Below, piece by piece: positions 1-9,031 of a stretch of DNA of 64,000 bases; the stretch's first letter is position 1, and the number at the start of each line of letters is the position of its first letter. Origin of the DNA: an uncultured Pseudomonadota bacterium (GTDB taxonomy: Bacteria > Pseudomonadota > Gammaproteobacteria > Methylococcales > Methylomonadaceae); NCBI GenBank assembly GCA_903928965.1, contig CAIYSZ010000017.1, positions 1 to 64,000 on the forward strand. The letters run 5' to 3'. Both the position numbers and the translations under genes were made by a program. The notes under the pieces were generated by a model that worked only from the letters and a program-made list of their open reading frames with translations, was not told the origin of the DNA and did not search any database.

Positions 1-1739
1 CGGCATTCATAGCCGCCGCATGCATCCAAGCCACGCAGGCGCAAGCCGCGACCGATACCACCAACGATACGATACTGATCTGGGCCGGAGATAAACAGCA
101 TAATGCGCCGGATTTTGTAGCGGCGGTTGATTTTGATCCTAACTCCGCCACTTACGGCAAAATCGTCCATATCACGCCGCTGCCGTCCGGCAAACTGCCC
201 ACCTCGGCCTCGGCTCCGTGGGCATCGGCCACCGATGCCAACGGCATTCAGTACGGCGGGGCCATCGGCAACGAACCGCATCACGCTAGCGTTTCGCAAG
301 ATCAAAAAACCTTTGTCGGCGGCGGTTTGCTTAGCGTATTAAACGGCCAAAACCAAACCTTTTTCTTCGACGTCAGTAACCCGCGGCAACCCAATTTCAT
401 TCTCGCCGAGGGAACCGGCAGCGCCGGCAGCTTAAATTGGGCCTCCATCGCCGACGATTTCAAGCCCTTGAACAACGGCAATTTTCTAGGCACCTACATG
501 GGCAGCAACACCGGCAACGCGCCGGGCCGGGTGCTGGAATTCGACGCCCAGCATAAACTGATCGGCGTCTGGCCGGACAAAAACGACGCCAACCTGCCCG
601 CAGCTTTTAACCCGCACGGCATAGACGTGGACGAAGGCAGAAACCTACTGGTAACCAGCGACTTCATCTGCCCCATCCACACCATTTACGGCCATTCCAA
701 CGACGGCGGCAACAGCGCCGTGTTTCGCGGCAGCGTACGCTACTGGAATTTGAGCACCCGCCAAGTCACGCAAAGCATTAGCGTGGGCAACGGCCAATCC
801 GGCACCATCTCGGTCCAATTAATTCCCGGCGACATAAACAAACGCTCATTCGTCAGCGGCGTCACCGACGGCAATCTGTATCTGGTGGACCCAACCGCCA
901 ACGGCGGTCAAGGCGCGGCCACCTCGGTATTTAACTTTAACACAGAACCGACCGTGGCCGAAAACGACGGCACCCCGCCCTGGCCGCATCTCATCGCCAT
1001 TAACAAGGCGGGCACCCGCCTGTTCATCACGCTTAACTTCGAGGCGGTGCATGGCAAAGTCGCGCAATTCGACATTACCACGCCCACTAGCCCTAAGTTG
1101 TTGAGCGTGGTGGACTTAGGCGCGGGCTCAGGCCCGCACTATATCGGCCTGAACAAAGACGAAACCCGGCTAGTGGTCACCGATTATTTCGTCGACGAAA
1201 ACCTGGGCGCCAACGCCAGCCCCATCGGTATAGTGCAGGTTGAAGGCGACCATAAAGTGCATGTATTCAACGTAACGGATACCAGCATCGCGCTAGACCC
1301 TAATTTCAATCTGGATTTGACGACCGCCGTCACCAATATCCCAGGTTACGCCGGCGCTTACCCGGTTATCGGCCGGCCGCACGGTTTCGCCATTATCGAG
1401 CCGCAAGCCGTGCTTAAGCCTAGCATCAGCTTAGGCGGCTATGTTTATAACCGCAAATTGAACGCCTTAACCCAACAAGTCGTCATCACCAACAAAAACG
1501 CCGCGCCGCTCGCCGGGCCTATTTATTTGTCGCTTGACGCCTTGTCCAACAATACCAGCCTGGAAAACGGCTCCGGCGTCACCGCCAACTATGCGCCGTT
1601 GAACAGCCCTTACATCACGGTTAGCAACAACGCATTGGCCGGCAACGCCTCGCTCAACGTGACCCTAGAATTCCAAAAACCCGCCAGCGGCAGCGTCAGT
1701 TACAGCCCGCGCGTGATCAACAATGTCGCCGCGCCTTGA
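1..1739 (+). CDS. SBP56/methanethiol oxidase family protein, exported, 5' end missing
   Basis: The frame is open from the first bases, so the start lies outside the window. The first visible residues look like the end of a signal peptide (AFIAAACIQATQAQA), then an SBP56-type opening (ILIWAGDKQHNAPDFVAAVD). Later blades carry family-like segments: PWPHLIAINKAGTRLFITLN, GSGPHYIGLNKDETRLVVTD and GRPHGFAI. This family of beta-propellers (selenium-binding protein 56) includes the copper-dependent methanethiol oxidase MtoX, which converts methanethiol to formaldehyde, H2S and H2O2 in the periplasm of some methylotrophs. About 110 residues beyond the propeller form an extra C-terminal domain, probably beta-sandwich, not part of the core family. 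Export and family are well supported; the substrate is not. The next gene follows after 28 bases. Confidence 0.75.
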   Translation, partial: AFIAAACIQATQAQAATDTTNDTILIWAGDKQHNAPDFVAAVDFDPNSATYGKIVHITPLPSGKLPTSASAPWASATDANGIQYGGAIGNEPHHASVSQDQKTFVGGGLLSVLNGQNQTFFFDVSNPRQPNFILAEGTGSAGSLNWASIADDFKPLNNGNFLGTYMGSNTGNAPGRVLEFDAQHKLIGVWPDKNDANLPAAFNPHGIDVDEGRNLLVTSDFICPIHTIYGHSNDGGNSAVFRGSVRYWNLSTRQVTQSISVGNGQSGTISVQLIPGDINKRSFVSGVTDGNLYLVDPTANGGQGAATSVFNFNTEPTVAENDGTPPWPHLIAINKAGTRLFITLNFEAVHGKVAQFDITTPTSPKLLSVVDLGAGSGPHYIGLNKDETRLVVTDYFVDENLGANASPIGIVQVEGDHKVHVFNVTDTSIALDPNFNLDLTTAVTNIPGYAGAYPVIGRPHGFAIIEPQAVLKPSISLGGYVYNRKLNALTQQVVITNKNAAPLAGPIYLSLDALSNNTSLENGSGVTANYAPLNSPYITVSNNALAGNASLNVTLEFQKPASGSVSYSPRVINNVAAP

Positions 1740-1767
1740 TTTTAACTTGTATCGATTTGAGGAAAAG

Positions 1768-2424
1768 ATGATGAAAAACCCCCTATTAATTAGTTTGGCC
1801 GCGCTATGGGCATTTAGCGCCACGGCTAGCCGCGCGGACCAATTCCAAGCCACCATCAACATAGACCCGGCGTTTTATTCCTTGGGCGGCGTTACGCTTC
1901 CGTTGCAATTGGATTTTCAATTGAACAGCGGCGGCAGCGCCCCAATCAGCAACACCGTCACCTTAAGCGACTTTAGCTTCGTCACCGACAACGCCCAGGC
2001 GGTTAGCTTCGGCGTCGCCAACCCAAGCGGCAATGTCAGCGGCGACCTGACCGGCAGCGTCAGCCTGACCGATGACTCAAATAACAACTTTAATGAGTTC
2101 TTTCAAAGCTTATCGAGCAACGTGACGCAAATTAGCTTTGACATCAACGCCACCGACAACGTCAATCCAGCGGCGAACGATACGTTCGCGGTCGCCCTGC
2201 TGGACAGCTCATCCGGTTTCCCGCAAATTCCCGCCACCGACCCTCTGGGCGTATCGCTGATCACCTTGGACTTGTCCGACCAAATCAACGCCAACGCCTA
2301 CGCTTCCGTAAGCCCGCTACCCGGCGTCACCGCCGCCGTGGCAGCCGTGCCCATCCCCGCCAGCGTCTGGTTGTTCGCCAGCGCCGTGGCAGCCGGCGCT
2401 AGCCGGTTGCGACGCGCTAGCTAA
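1768..2424 (+). CDS. Exported PEP-CTERM-type (VPxPA variant) protein
   Basis: A 218-residue protein with an N-terminal signal peptide (MMKNPLLISLAALWAFSATASRA) and a Ser/Asn/Asp-rich, low-Cys middle typical of secreted beta-rich surface proteins. The C-terminus has the tripartite sorting signal: VPIPASVWLFASAV, a short hydrophobic helix, then Arg-rich RLRRAS. This matches the VPLPA variant of PEP-CTERM, whose members are processed by exosortase and linked to exopolysaccharide export. I chose the ATG at 1768 because a GAGGA Shine-Dalgarno sequence sits just upstream; an in-frame start at 1723 would overlap the previous gene and spoil the signal peptide. The specific function is unknown. Confidence 0.8.
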   Translation: MMKNPLLISLAALWAFSATASRADQFQATINIDPAFYSLGGVTLPLQLDFQLNSGGSAPISNTVTLSDFSFVTDNAQAVSFGVANPSGNVSGDLTGSVSLTDDSNNNFNEFFQSLSSNVTQISFDINATDNVNPAANDTFAVALLDSSSGFPQIPATDPLGVSLITLDLSDQINANAYASVSPLPGVTAAVAAVPIPASVWLFASAVAAGASRLRRAS

Positions 2425-2446
2425 GCAGCGCCCAGCTCCCACCAAA

Positions 2447-2472
2447 GCCGGCGGCGGGAATCCGCCGCCGGC
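2447..2472 (+). terminator. GC-rich hairpin after the PEP-CTERM gene
   Basis: A perfect 11-bp stem (GCCGGCGGCGG/CCGCCGCCGGC) with a GAAT loop lies 22 bases after the stop codon. There is no downstream T-run on the plus strand, so it may act as an mRNA-end stabiliser or weak terminator between converging genes. Nearly the same stem recurs after kdpC (36240-36273). Confidence 0.55.
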
Positions 2473-2507
2473 CCGCCTATATACTTCTCCGCTTTAACGA
2501 CCGCGCC

Positions 2508-3152
2508 CTAAACCAACCACTCCGCGACTAGCCCCAAATCCGCCGCAACACGCACGCCATCGGCCGCCAATCCAGTTTCAACCGCCGCGCCCACCCATAC
2601 GCATTGCGCGCCGGCCGCCAAACCCGCCCGCACTCCTAGCCAACTATCCTCCAACAACCAGCATTCCGCCTCTGGGGTTTTTAACGCCCGCGCCGCCGCC
2701 AACACCAAATCCGGAGCCGGTTTGGGCAAACGAGCGGACTCTCGGCAAATCATCGTCTCAAACACACCTTTAAGACCGGCGCAACGTAAACAAAACTCCG
2801 CCGCCGCGCGTTCGCTATTGGTAGCCAAGCAAAACGGCAACCCTAAGCGGCGCATCTCGGCTAACAGTCGCTCGAAACCCGGCATCACCGCAATGCCCTC
2901 CCGCGTCACCCGCTCCAGCCACATTTCGCCGCTCAAGCGTTGCAAAGCCGGCAAATCAAAACCTTCGCCCGCCGCGGCAGCCATCGCCGCCCACACCTGT
3001 TCCGCCGCCATGCCGGACAATGCCGGCCAAAATTCGTCGGCTAATGGCCAATCCAAAGCTTCGGCCGCGGCGCGCCACGCCCAGCGGTAACCCGGCTCGG
3101 TATCCAGGATCAACCCGTCCAAATCCAGAATCAACGCCCGCGCCGGTCTCAC
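2508..3152 (-). CDS. HAD-superfamily phosphatase (beta-phosphoglucomutase-like)
   Basis: A 214-residue protein opening with HAD motif I, LILDLDGLILDTE (the DxD nucleophile pair), followed by a helical cap of the beta-phosphoglucomutase/GPH type. Motif II is in LATNSERAA, the motif III Lys in RLPKPAPD, and motif IV in LLEDSWLGVRAG. Such enzymes dephosphorylate or isomerise small phosphosugars and related metabolites in the cytoplasm; the substrate cannot be read from sequence. Its ATG overlaps the stop of the upstream nucleotidyltransferase-like gene by 4 bases (ATGA), so the two are probably translationally coupled. Confidence 0.85.
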   Translation of the reverse strand: MRPARALILDLDGLILDTEPGYRWAWRAAAEALDWPLADEFWPALSGMAAEQVWAAMAAAAGEGFDLPALQRLSGEMWLERVTREGIAVMPGFERLLAEMRRLGLPFCLATNSERAAAEFCLRCAGLKGVFETMICRESARLPKPAPDLVLAAARALKTPEAECWLLEDSWLGVRAGLAAGAQCVWVGAAVETGLAADGVRVAADLGLVAEWLV

Positions 3153-4075
3153 CGCAAAACTCTAATATACTCGCCCAAGGCCTCGCGGTCAGACCCGACG
3201 ACAATCCGTTGCACGCCGAATTGATCTTGCTCCAGCAAACCGGAAACCTTAACCCGCTCACCGGTTTGCGCCTGCCCGATGTAAGTCGCGGTAAAACTGA
3301 CCGCCTCTTCTATCTCCGCGTGCTGCAGCCGGTATGCCGCCGGGTAGTCAAAGGCGTAACCGTCATCCAGCACCTCCGCCTCCAACACGATCTTCCCCAA
3401 TTTGGTATACGTGCGGCCGGTTTGATCGCGCGGCGGCGTCACTAGGGACAAATCGAATTTGCGCTGATTTACCATTGCCTTATTGAACTTGCGCTGCTCA
3501 TGCCAAATATATTCATCCAGGCTCAAATCGCAAGCGCGGCGTTGAAACGCCTCCAGCCAATCAGCGTCTTGCAGCGCCTGAAATTTATTCCGCGCAATCA
3601 AGGCCTGCACCCGGCTGCGTAACTGCTGAAAGGCCGCGCGCTCGTAACACACCAAATCGATATCCGAGTCTCGCCGCTGCAAACCCAGCAAAATTGACCC
3701 GGTGACCCCCAAATACCGTAAATCCGCGCCGTCCTCAAGCAACAAGCGGCACAGCAGTTGTAAATCCGCCACCACCGCGTCTTCCGGCTCCTCGTCCAAT
3801 AATTGCAATAAACGGGGTTGCGGTAAATGATGCCGAACAATCGCCTCCACCGGCGTCGCGTGTAAATAGGCGGCCAAGGCAGGCGAGAAATACAAAAATT
3901 CCGGATAATTCTCCGCTAAAAACCGGTTCGCCTCTTCGGTGCCCAGTTTGCGCCAACGCCCGTCCCGCGCGACATAACGCAAAAAGCAACGCACCCTGCC
4001 GGCCTCCAAACCGTCGGCCACCACGGCGAACATCAATCCCTGCTCGGTTTCCACAAAATCTTTCGCTCGATACAC
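3149..4075 (-). CDS. Predicted nucleotidyltransferase-like protein
   Basis: A 308-residue cytoplasmic protein. The middle contains a nucleotidyltransferase-fold signature, VTGSILLGLQRRDSDIDLVCYE (residues about 123-144), with the GS..........DSDID pattern of the pol-beta superfamily. The N-terminal 100 residues hold RxxRCFLRY and a helical segment. The C-terminal part ends in a predicted beta-rich OB-like stretch (GERVKVSGLLEQD). It resembles conserved proteins annotated only as predicted nucleotidyltransferases. The target (tRNA, protein or nucleotide) is unknown. It is the first gene of a two-gene operon with the HAD phosphatase. Confidence 0.65.
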   Translation of the reverse strand: MYRAKDFVETEQGLMFAVVADGLEAGRVRCFLRYVARDGRWRKLGTEEANRFLAENYPEFLYFSPALAAYLHATPVEAIVRHHLPQPRLLQLLDEEPEDAVVADLQLLCRLLLEDGADLRYLGVTGSILLGLQRRDSDIDLVCYERAAFQQLRSRVQALIARNKFQALQDADWLEAFQRRACDLSLDEYIWHEQRKFNKAMVNQRKFDLSLVTPPRDQTGRTYTKLGKIVLEAEVLDDGYAFDYPAAYRLQHAEIEEAVSFTATYIGQAQTGERVKVSGLLEQDQFGVQRIVVGSDREALGEYIRVLR

Positions 4076-4149
4076 TAATAACCCACCGCGGCAAGCCCGC
4101 TTAAATGAAAAACAAAAATATATTTATGCTACATAAATACAAAAAAGCG

Positions 4150-4178
4150 TTGAAAAAAACACTTTAATCCCCTATGCT
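4150..4178 (+). promoter_or_regulatory. Candidate sigma-70 promoter for pntAB
   Basis: TTGAAA, a 17-base spacer and TATGCT lie in the 296-base gap before pntA. They would give a leader of about 185 bases. The start codon is preceded by a good AAGGAGAG ribosome site. Confidence 0.45.
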
Positions 4179-4371
4179 CAATCTTGGCGCTTTTACCTGA
4201 ACGGCAAAGCGCTAAAACCGGAGTTTTTTTTGCCGCAATTTTTTGTTTACAGCAAACCCAATATGTAGAAAACCGCGTTTACTTGCGGCGGCATCCAAAC
4301 CCGCAAGCTAAGTAAAGCGTAATAATTATAAGACATCAACCCGATGCAATTGGCTCGAAAAAGGAGAGCAT

Positions 4372-5922
4372 ATGAAAATTGGCATTCCCAAGGAATTATA
4401 TGGCGGCGAAAAACGCGTCGCCACCACCCCCGAAGCCGCGGAAAAAATCAGTAAACTCGGTTTCGAACTCTACATAGAATCCGGAGCGGGAGCGCTCGCC
4501 AACATTTCCGATGCCGAATACAGCGCCGCCGGCGTCACCGTGTTGGAAAGCCGCGAGGAAATCTGGTCTACCGCGGACATCATACTTAAAATACGCGCCC
4601 CGCAAAACTACCCTGATCAAAATATAGATGAAATCGGCCTAGTCCGTCCCGGCCAATGCCTAATCAGTTTTATCTGGCCGGCGCAAAACCCTGAATTAGT
4701 GGAGCGCCTGGCGGCGCAAATGGCCACCGTGGTGGCGATGGACAAGGTGCCGCGCATCTCGCGCGCGCAAAAAATGGACGCCTTGAGCTCCATGGCCAAT
4801 ATTGCCGGCTACCGGGCCGTCATTGAAGCCGCGCAACATTTCGGCCGTTTTTTCACCGGTCAAATCACCGCCGCCGGCAAAATTCCGCCGGCCAAGGTCT
4901 TGATTATCGGCGCGGGCGTCGCCGGTTTGGCCGCCATAGGCGCGGCTAGAAGCATGGGCGCCATTGTCCGCGCCTTCGACACCCGGCCGGAAGTAAAAGA
5001 ACAAATAGAAAGCATGGACGCCGAGTTTCTGATGCTCAACTTCGAGGAAGACGGCTCCGGCAGCGGCGGTTACGCCAAAACCATGTCACCTGAATTCATA
5101 GCCGCCGAAATGGCATTGTTCGCCCAACAAGCCAAGGAAGTGGACATCATCATCACCACCGCCTTGATTCCTGGCAAACCGGCCCCGGTATTAATCACCG
5201 CCGACATGGTCACCAGCATGAAACCCGGCAGCGTGATCGTGGACCTAGCCGCCGAACAAGGCGGCAACTGTGAACTGACCGAACGCGACCAAGTCGTGGT
5301 CAAGCACGGCGTCACCCTGATCGGCTACACCAACCTGCCCAGCCGCCTGGCCAACCAATCCAGCCAACTCTATGCCACCAATCTGCGGCATCTACTCACC
5401 GACCTGACCCCGGCCAAAGACGGCGTCATCGATATCAATCTGCAAGATGAAGTCATTCGCGGCGCCACCGTGGTCAAGGACGGAGCCATTCTGCCGCCGC
5501 CGCCGCCGCCAACCTTGTCGGTCGCGCCCAAACCAGCCCAGGCGGCCAAAATCGCGGAAAAACCGCAACCCAAACCTCAATCCGCCCTGTCGCAATGGCT
5601 GCCCTACCTACTGGGCGGTCTAGCGCTGTTCGGCATAGGCCTGCACGCGCCGGAAGCCTTCCTCGGCCATTTCACCGTTTTCGTGCTGGCCTGCTTCGTC
5701 GGTTATCAAGTGATATGGAACGTCACCCCTTCCCTGCATACCCCGTTGATGAGCGTCACCAACGCCATTAGCGGCATCATCGTCATCGGCGCGCTGGTGC
5801 AAGTATCATCCACCAACCAGATCATCCAGCTACTCTCCGGTATCGCCATTCTTATCGCCTCCATCAATGTCTTTGGCGGCTTTCTGGTAACCCGGCGCAT
5901 GCTGGAAATGTTTCGCAAATAG
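4372..5922 (+). CDS. pntA: NAD(P) transhydrogenase subunit alpha
   Basis: A 516-residue protein matching the E. coli-type alpha subunit (about 510 residues). It has the alanine dehydrogenase/PNT N-terminal domain ([20 protein letters not shown]), the NAD-binding Rossmann motif [17 protein letters not shown] near residue 180 and the RFDTRPE-like loop [12 protein letters not shown] Pro-rich linker (PPPPPPTLS, about 375) leads to four hydrophobic C-terminal helices. With PntB it forms the inner-membrane pump that uses the proton gradient to reduce NADP+ with NADH. In a methylotroph this could supply or balance NADPH for biosynthesis (inference). Preceded by GGAGAG; pntB follows after 9 bases. 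Confidence 0.97.
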   Translation: MKIGIPKELYGGEKRVATTPEAAEKISKLGFELYIESGAGALANISDAEYSAAGVTVLESREEIWSTADIILKIRAPQNYPDQNIDEIGLVRPGQCLISFIWPAQNPELVERLAAQMATVVAMDKVPRISRAQKMDALSSMANIAGYRAVIEAAQHFGRFFTGQITAAGKIPPAKVLIIGAGVAGLAAIGAARSMGAIVRAFDTRPEVKEQIESMDAEFLMLNFEEDGSGSGGYAKTMSPEFIAAEMALFAQQAKEVDIIITTALIPGKPAPVLITADMVTSMKPGSVIVDLAAEQGGNCELTERDQVVVKHGVTLIGYTNLPSRLANQSSQLYATNLRHLLTDLTPAKDGVIDINLQDEVIRGATVVKDGAILPPPPPPTLSVAPKPAQAAKIAEKPQPKPQSALSQWLPYLLGGLALFGIGLHAPEAFLGHFTVFVLACFVGYQVIWNVTPSLHTPLMSVTNAISGIIVIGALVQVSSTNQIIQLLSGIAILIASINVFGGFLVTRRMLEMFRK

Positions 5923-5931
5923 GGGAAGAAA

Positions 5932-7341
5932 ATGTCACACGGCTTACAAACCATGTCTTACATCGCCGCCTCCATACTGTTTATTCTCAGTTTGAGCGGC
6001 CTCAGCCAACAAGAAAGCTCGCGGCGCGGCAATTATTTCGGCATGATCGGCATGACCATCGCCATTCTCGCCACCGTGCTCAGCGGCAGCGCGACCGATC
6101 TCGGCAACGGTCTCAACAGCTACCACATATTGGCCATCGCTCTATTGATCGGCGGCGCGATTGGCGCCGCCGCCGCGTTAAAAGTTGAAATGACGCAAAT
6201 GCCGGAACTGGTCGCCATCATGCACAGCTTGGTCGGCATGGCGGCGGTATTGGTCGGCTACGCCAATTTTTTCCATCACGACGCCAATCTGATTGGAGCG
6301 GAACAAACCATCCATATCGTAGAGATTTATCTCGGCGTGTTCATCGGCGCGGTGACCTTCTCAGGCTCGGTGATCGCCTGGGGCAAATTGTGCGGCAAAT
6401 TTACCGGCAAACCCTTATTGCTGCCGGGACGGCATGTGTTTAACTTACTATTGTTGATCGCCACAATCGGCCTCGGTTATTGGTTTGTTCAAACAGCCGA
6501 ACTTGGCGATGCCACCCCGCTATACATCATGACCGGCATCGCCCTGGTTTTCGGCGTGCACATGGTCATGGCCATCGGCGGCGCCGACATGCCGGTCGTG
6601 GTATCCATGCTGAACAGCTATTCCGGCTGGGCGGCGGCGGCCACCGGCTTCATGCTGAACAACGACCTGTTAATCGTCACCGGCGCATTGGTCGGCAGTA
6701 GCGGCGCCATCCTCAGCTACATCATGTGCCACGCCATGAACCGCCACTTCCTCAGCGTCATCGCCGGCGGCTTCGGCTCCGCCGGCGGCGGCCCCGTCGC
6801 CGAAATCACCGGCGAGGTCAACCCCATAGAGGCCGAGGAAGCCGCGCAACTATTAAAGGAATCCAAAAACATCGTCATCATTCCCGGTTACGGCATGGCC
6901 GTGGCGCAAGCGCAGCACACGGTGTATGAAATCACCAAACTGCTGACCAGCATGGGCAAGAAAGTGCGCTTCGCCATCCACCCGGTGGCCGGCCGCATGC
7001 CGGGACACATGAACGTGTTGCTGGCCGAGGCCAAGGTGCCGTACGACATCGTGTTTGAAATGGAGGAAATCAACCACGAATTTCCAGACGTGGACGTCTC
7101 CATCGTCATCGGCGCCAACGACATCGTCAACCCGTCCGCCCTAGAAGACCCGAACAGCCCGATAGCCGGCATGCCGGTCATCGAATGCTGGAAAGGGGGA
7201 ACCACCATAGCCATGAAGCGCAGCATGGCTTCGGGCTACGCCGGCATCGGCAACCCGCTGTTCGTGCACGAAAACACCCGCATGCTGTTCGGCGATGCGA
7301 ATGACCGCTTGCAAGCCGTCCTGAAAGCCCTGCAAGGCTAA
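5932..7341 (+). CDS. pntB: NAD(P) transhydrogenase subunit beta
   Basis: A 469-residue protein. The first two thirds are transmembrane helices with the conserved [20 protein letters not shown] loop, and the C-terminal third is the NADP(H)-binding domain with [33 protein letters not shown] and [12 protein letters not shown]. Length agrees with the family (about 462 in E. coli). It lies 9 bases downstream of pntA, forming a two-gene operon. A strong hairpin 27 bases after the stop codon separates it from the converging small gene. Confidence 0.97.
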   Translation: MSHGLQTMSYIAASILFILSLSGLSQQESSRRGNYFGMIGMTIAILATVLSGSATDLGNGLNSYHILAIALLIGGAIGAAAALKVEMTQMPELVAIMHSLVGMAAVLVGYANFFHHDANLIGAEQTIHIVEIYLGVFIGAVTFSGSVIAWGKLCGKFTGKPLLLPGRHVFNLLLLIATIGLGYWFVQTAELGDATPLYIMTGIALVFGVHMVMAIGGADMPVVVSMLNSYSGWAAAATGFMLNNDLLIVTGALVGSSGAILSYIMCHAMNRHFLSVIAGGFGSAGGGPVAEITGEVNPIEAEEAAQLLKESKNIVIIPGYGMAVAQAQHTVYEITKLLTSMGKKVRFAIHPVAGRMPGHMNVLLAEAKVPYDIVFEMEEINHEFPDVDVSIVIGANDIVNPSALEDPNSPIAGMPVIECWKGGTTIAMKRSMASGYAGIGNPLFVHENTRMLFGDANDRLQAVLKALQG

Positions 7342-7367
7342 ATCCCATAAAACGCCTAACATAAAAA

Positions 7368-7399
7368 AACCCTGTCCAGCGCTTCAACTGGACAGGGTT
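7368..7399 (-). terminator. Rho-independent terminator of the 67-aa membrane protein gene (bidirectional)
   Basis: A perfect 12-bp stem, AACCCTGTCCAG/CTGGACAGGGTT, with an 8-base loop. Read on the minus strand it is followed by a run of seven T, the classic terminator form, about 50 bases after the stop of the small gene. On the plus strand it can also end pntAB, but without a good T-run. Confidence 0.85.
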
Positions 7400-7447
7400 C
7401 AAAATTAAGCAACGCGTATTATTATTCCGAGCGGAAGTTTATAGTTA

Positions 7448-7651
7448 TTATTTTGCCAGGCTCAGCATATCGTTGTTCAAGTCTTTTTTATGCTTGGACA
7501 GAACTTGCGCCTCTTGGGAGGCGCTGCTCGGCGCGCTATAAGCATTCAAATGCTTGGTTTCGTCTTTTTTCAGCATCAAAACTCCCGCGATGGCAATTAC
7601 GGTAATGCCGATAACTACGGTCCAGGTGTGATCTTTTTCTTGTGCAGCCAT
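7448..7651 (-). CDS. Small single-pass membrane protein, copy 1 of a paralogous pair
   Basis: A 67-residue protein with an N-terminal charged tip (MAAQEKDHTW), one transmembrane helix (VVIGITVIAIAGVLML), a polar stretch, and a C-terminal KKDLNNDMLSLAK. It is clearly paralogous to the 71-residue protein at 8397-8612: same MA..QxKD start, one helix, and the shared tail KDLNND.L..AK. GAGGAT is the ribosome site. Promoter, leader and terminator are all parallel in the two genes, which suggests strong, shared expression. I do not recognise a family. A role as a small subunit of a membrane complex or of intracytoplasmic membranes is only a guess. Confidence 0.75.
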   Translation of the reverse strand: MAAQEKDHTWTVVIGITVIAIAGVLMLKKDETKHLNAYSAPSSASQEAQVLSKHKKDLNNDMLSLAK

Positions 7652-7750
7652 TTATAAATCCTCATGTTAGATTGTTGTAATATCCCGCGCCCGCGGGGAG
7701 CAACTTTAGTTGCCTGTCGGTATGAGTATTATTTTTACGCGACGGTGCAT

Positions 7751-7779
7751 TTTTTACACTTATTTCAGTTTTGTGTCAA
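7751..7779 (-). promoter_or_regulatory. Sigma-70 promoter of the 67-aa membrane protein gene
   Basis: On the minus strand: TTGACA, 17-base spacer, TAAAAA, then ACCGTCG. The -35 box is embedded in the near-palindrome GTTTTGACACAAAAC, a possible operator. The same layout, base for base in spacing, occurs before the paralogue. The predicted leader is about 95 bases. Confidence 0.7.
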
Positions 7780-7879
7780 AACTTTTGTGAAAAAATTTTT
7801 TCCAACCCAGACAAAGAAAAAAAATTTATTTAATTTCAATAAGTAATAACAACAACCCGCGGCATTTCATTTTTGGACG

Positions 7880-8225
7880 CCACGGCGCTTGTCATAATTT
7901 ACTAACATAAAACTTCATACGCCTCCGGCGTTGCCCGCCTCGAAACACCCACCAAGAAGCGTCAGCGGTTGAGAGCCGGCCGAAGCGCGGCGCAAGCGAG
8001 TGAACGCCGTTCACTGAACAAAGGAAAGTTCTTGAAGATCGTAGCGTGCAGCCGGGCTTCATTACATTCAGCGCCGTAACAGCGCAAACGCTAGCAAAAG
8101 ATCGCGCCACCAAAAAAAGTGCAAGGGTTCCGCCTGACCGGGCGTTAAAAACGCCACATTCAGACTGTTACAGCCGTACATGATGCACGGCTCAAATAAG
8201 ATTGCGCACAATCTAGCATAAAAAA
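7880..8225. other. GC-rich block in the gap between the paired small genes, function unknown
   Basis: The flanks are AT-rich promoter DNA, but this block is GC-rich. On the minus strand it reads as successive protein-like open segments (for example CNSLNVAFLTPGQAEPLHF near 8130-8180, then FPLFSERRSLACAAL in another frame) interrupted by stops, without a convincing start or ribosome site. It may be a degenerate or repeated element inserted between the two paralogues. I cannot assign a gene. Confidence 0.35.
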
Positions 8226-8324
8226 AGAGTTGACTAGGGGCGCTAAAGACAAATACGCCCATATCAGGAGATGCCGTATGGCGCATTCCGGCAACACAAA
8301 AAACGGATTGATTGAAATAAAAAA

Positions 8325-8354
8325 AGCCGTCGCGGGGAAAGCCCTGCGACGGCT
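8325..8354 (-). terminator. Rho-independent terminator of the 71-aa membrane protein gene
   Basis: The stem AGCCGTCGC/GCGACGGCT is extended inwards by a G.T and three G-C pairs around an AAAG loop. On the minus strand it is followed by TTTTTATTT. It sits about 43 bases after the stop codon, mirroring the terminator of the paralogue. Confidence 0.85.
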
Positions 8355-8396
8355 ATAAACAAATAACGTTTATTAGAAGTAAACCAAATGTAATTA

Positions 8397-8612
8397 TTAT
8401 TTAGCTTGGTTCAAAACGTCGTTATTCAGATCTTTCCGATTGTGGAACGCTTGAGCTTCTTTAGCCGGAGTAGTATCGGCGGTAAAACCTTTACCGGCGA
8501 CATGCTCGTTTCTTACGTCCAAGTTTTTGAACGCAATAACGCCCAAGATCATAGCAACGGTAACACCACCAACCATTACCCAATAGTAATCTTTTTGTTG
8601 TTCTTCAGCCAT
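8397..8612 (-). CDS. Small single-pass membrane protein, copy 2 of a paralogous pair
   Basis: A 71-residue protein: MAEEQQKDYYW, one transmembrane helix (VMVGGVTVAMILGVIAF), a polar region and the tail RKDLNNDVLNQAK. The N-terminus probably faces the cytoplasm and the polar tail the periplasm, or the reverse; sequence alone does not settle this. It shares about one third of its residues with the protein at 7448-7651, concentrated at both ends. The leader before the ATG is almost the same in both genes (TATTACAA... then GAGGATTTA.AAATG). Unknown function. Confidence 0.75.
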   Translation of the reverse strand: MAEEQQKDYYWVMVGGVTVAMILGVIAFKNLDVRNEHVAGKGFTADTTPAKEAQAFHNRKDLNNDVLNQAK

Positions 8613-8717
8613 TTTTAAATCCTCATATGTTTGGATATTGTAATAAATATGTCATTTTTTTATTTTCAACTCTACTACATGTCGTTCTGTTGTAATTATT
8701 CTTTAACCGACGGTAAA

Positions 8718-8746
8718 TTTTTACACCGAAATCTGTTTTGCGTCAA
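8718..8746 (-). promoter_or_regulatory. Sigma-70 promoter of the 71-aa membrane protein gene
   Basis: On the minus strand: TTGACG, 17-base spacer, TAAAAA, then ACCGTCGG. The -35 box lies inside GTTTTGACGCAAAAC. The geometry is identical to the promoter at 7751-7779. The remainder of the 419-base gap up to nrdR is AT-rich and shows nothing else I can support. Confidence 0.7.
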
Positions 8747-9031
8747 AACATAATTTATTACAGTTTTGTTATAAGTATTACAAAAATAAACATTATTAAG
8801 ATTCAATGGGTTGCAATATTTTTTATTGCAAGTTTTTTTCATTTTAATTTAAAAGTAACTTTTTATGGCCACCTGCTTCAGCCCGAAAACTATTCGCTGG
8901 ACGGTGCTAGCCTAAGGTTCGTCCGCAAGCAAGCCAACCCGGTCAAACCCACAAGAATTGTGCATGAGCGTCTGGATTGTAATAAAATGCTGATATGATT
9001 CATTCCCTTTGCTCCGCCTTCAAATAAAAGC

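Noticed and set aside
8600-9031. Possible FMN riboswitch upstream of nrdR-ribD
   Set aside because: The gap is AT-rich and lacks the conserved RFN-element sequences; in this kind of bacterium the riboswitch usually precedes a separate ribB.
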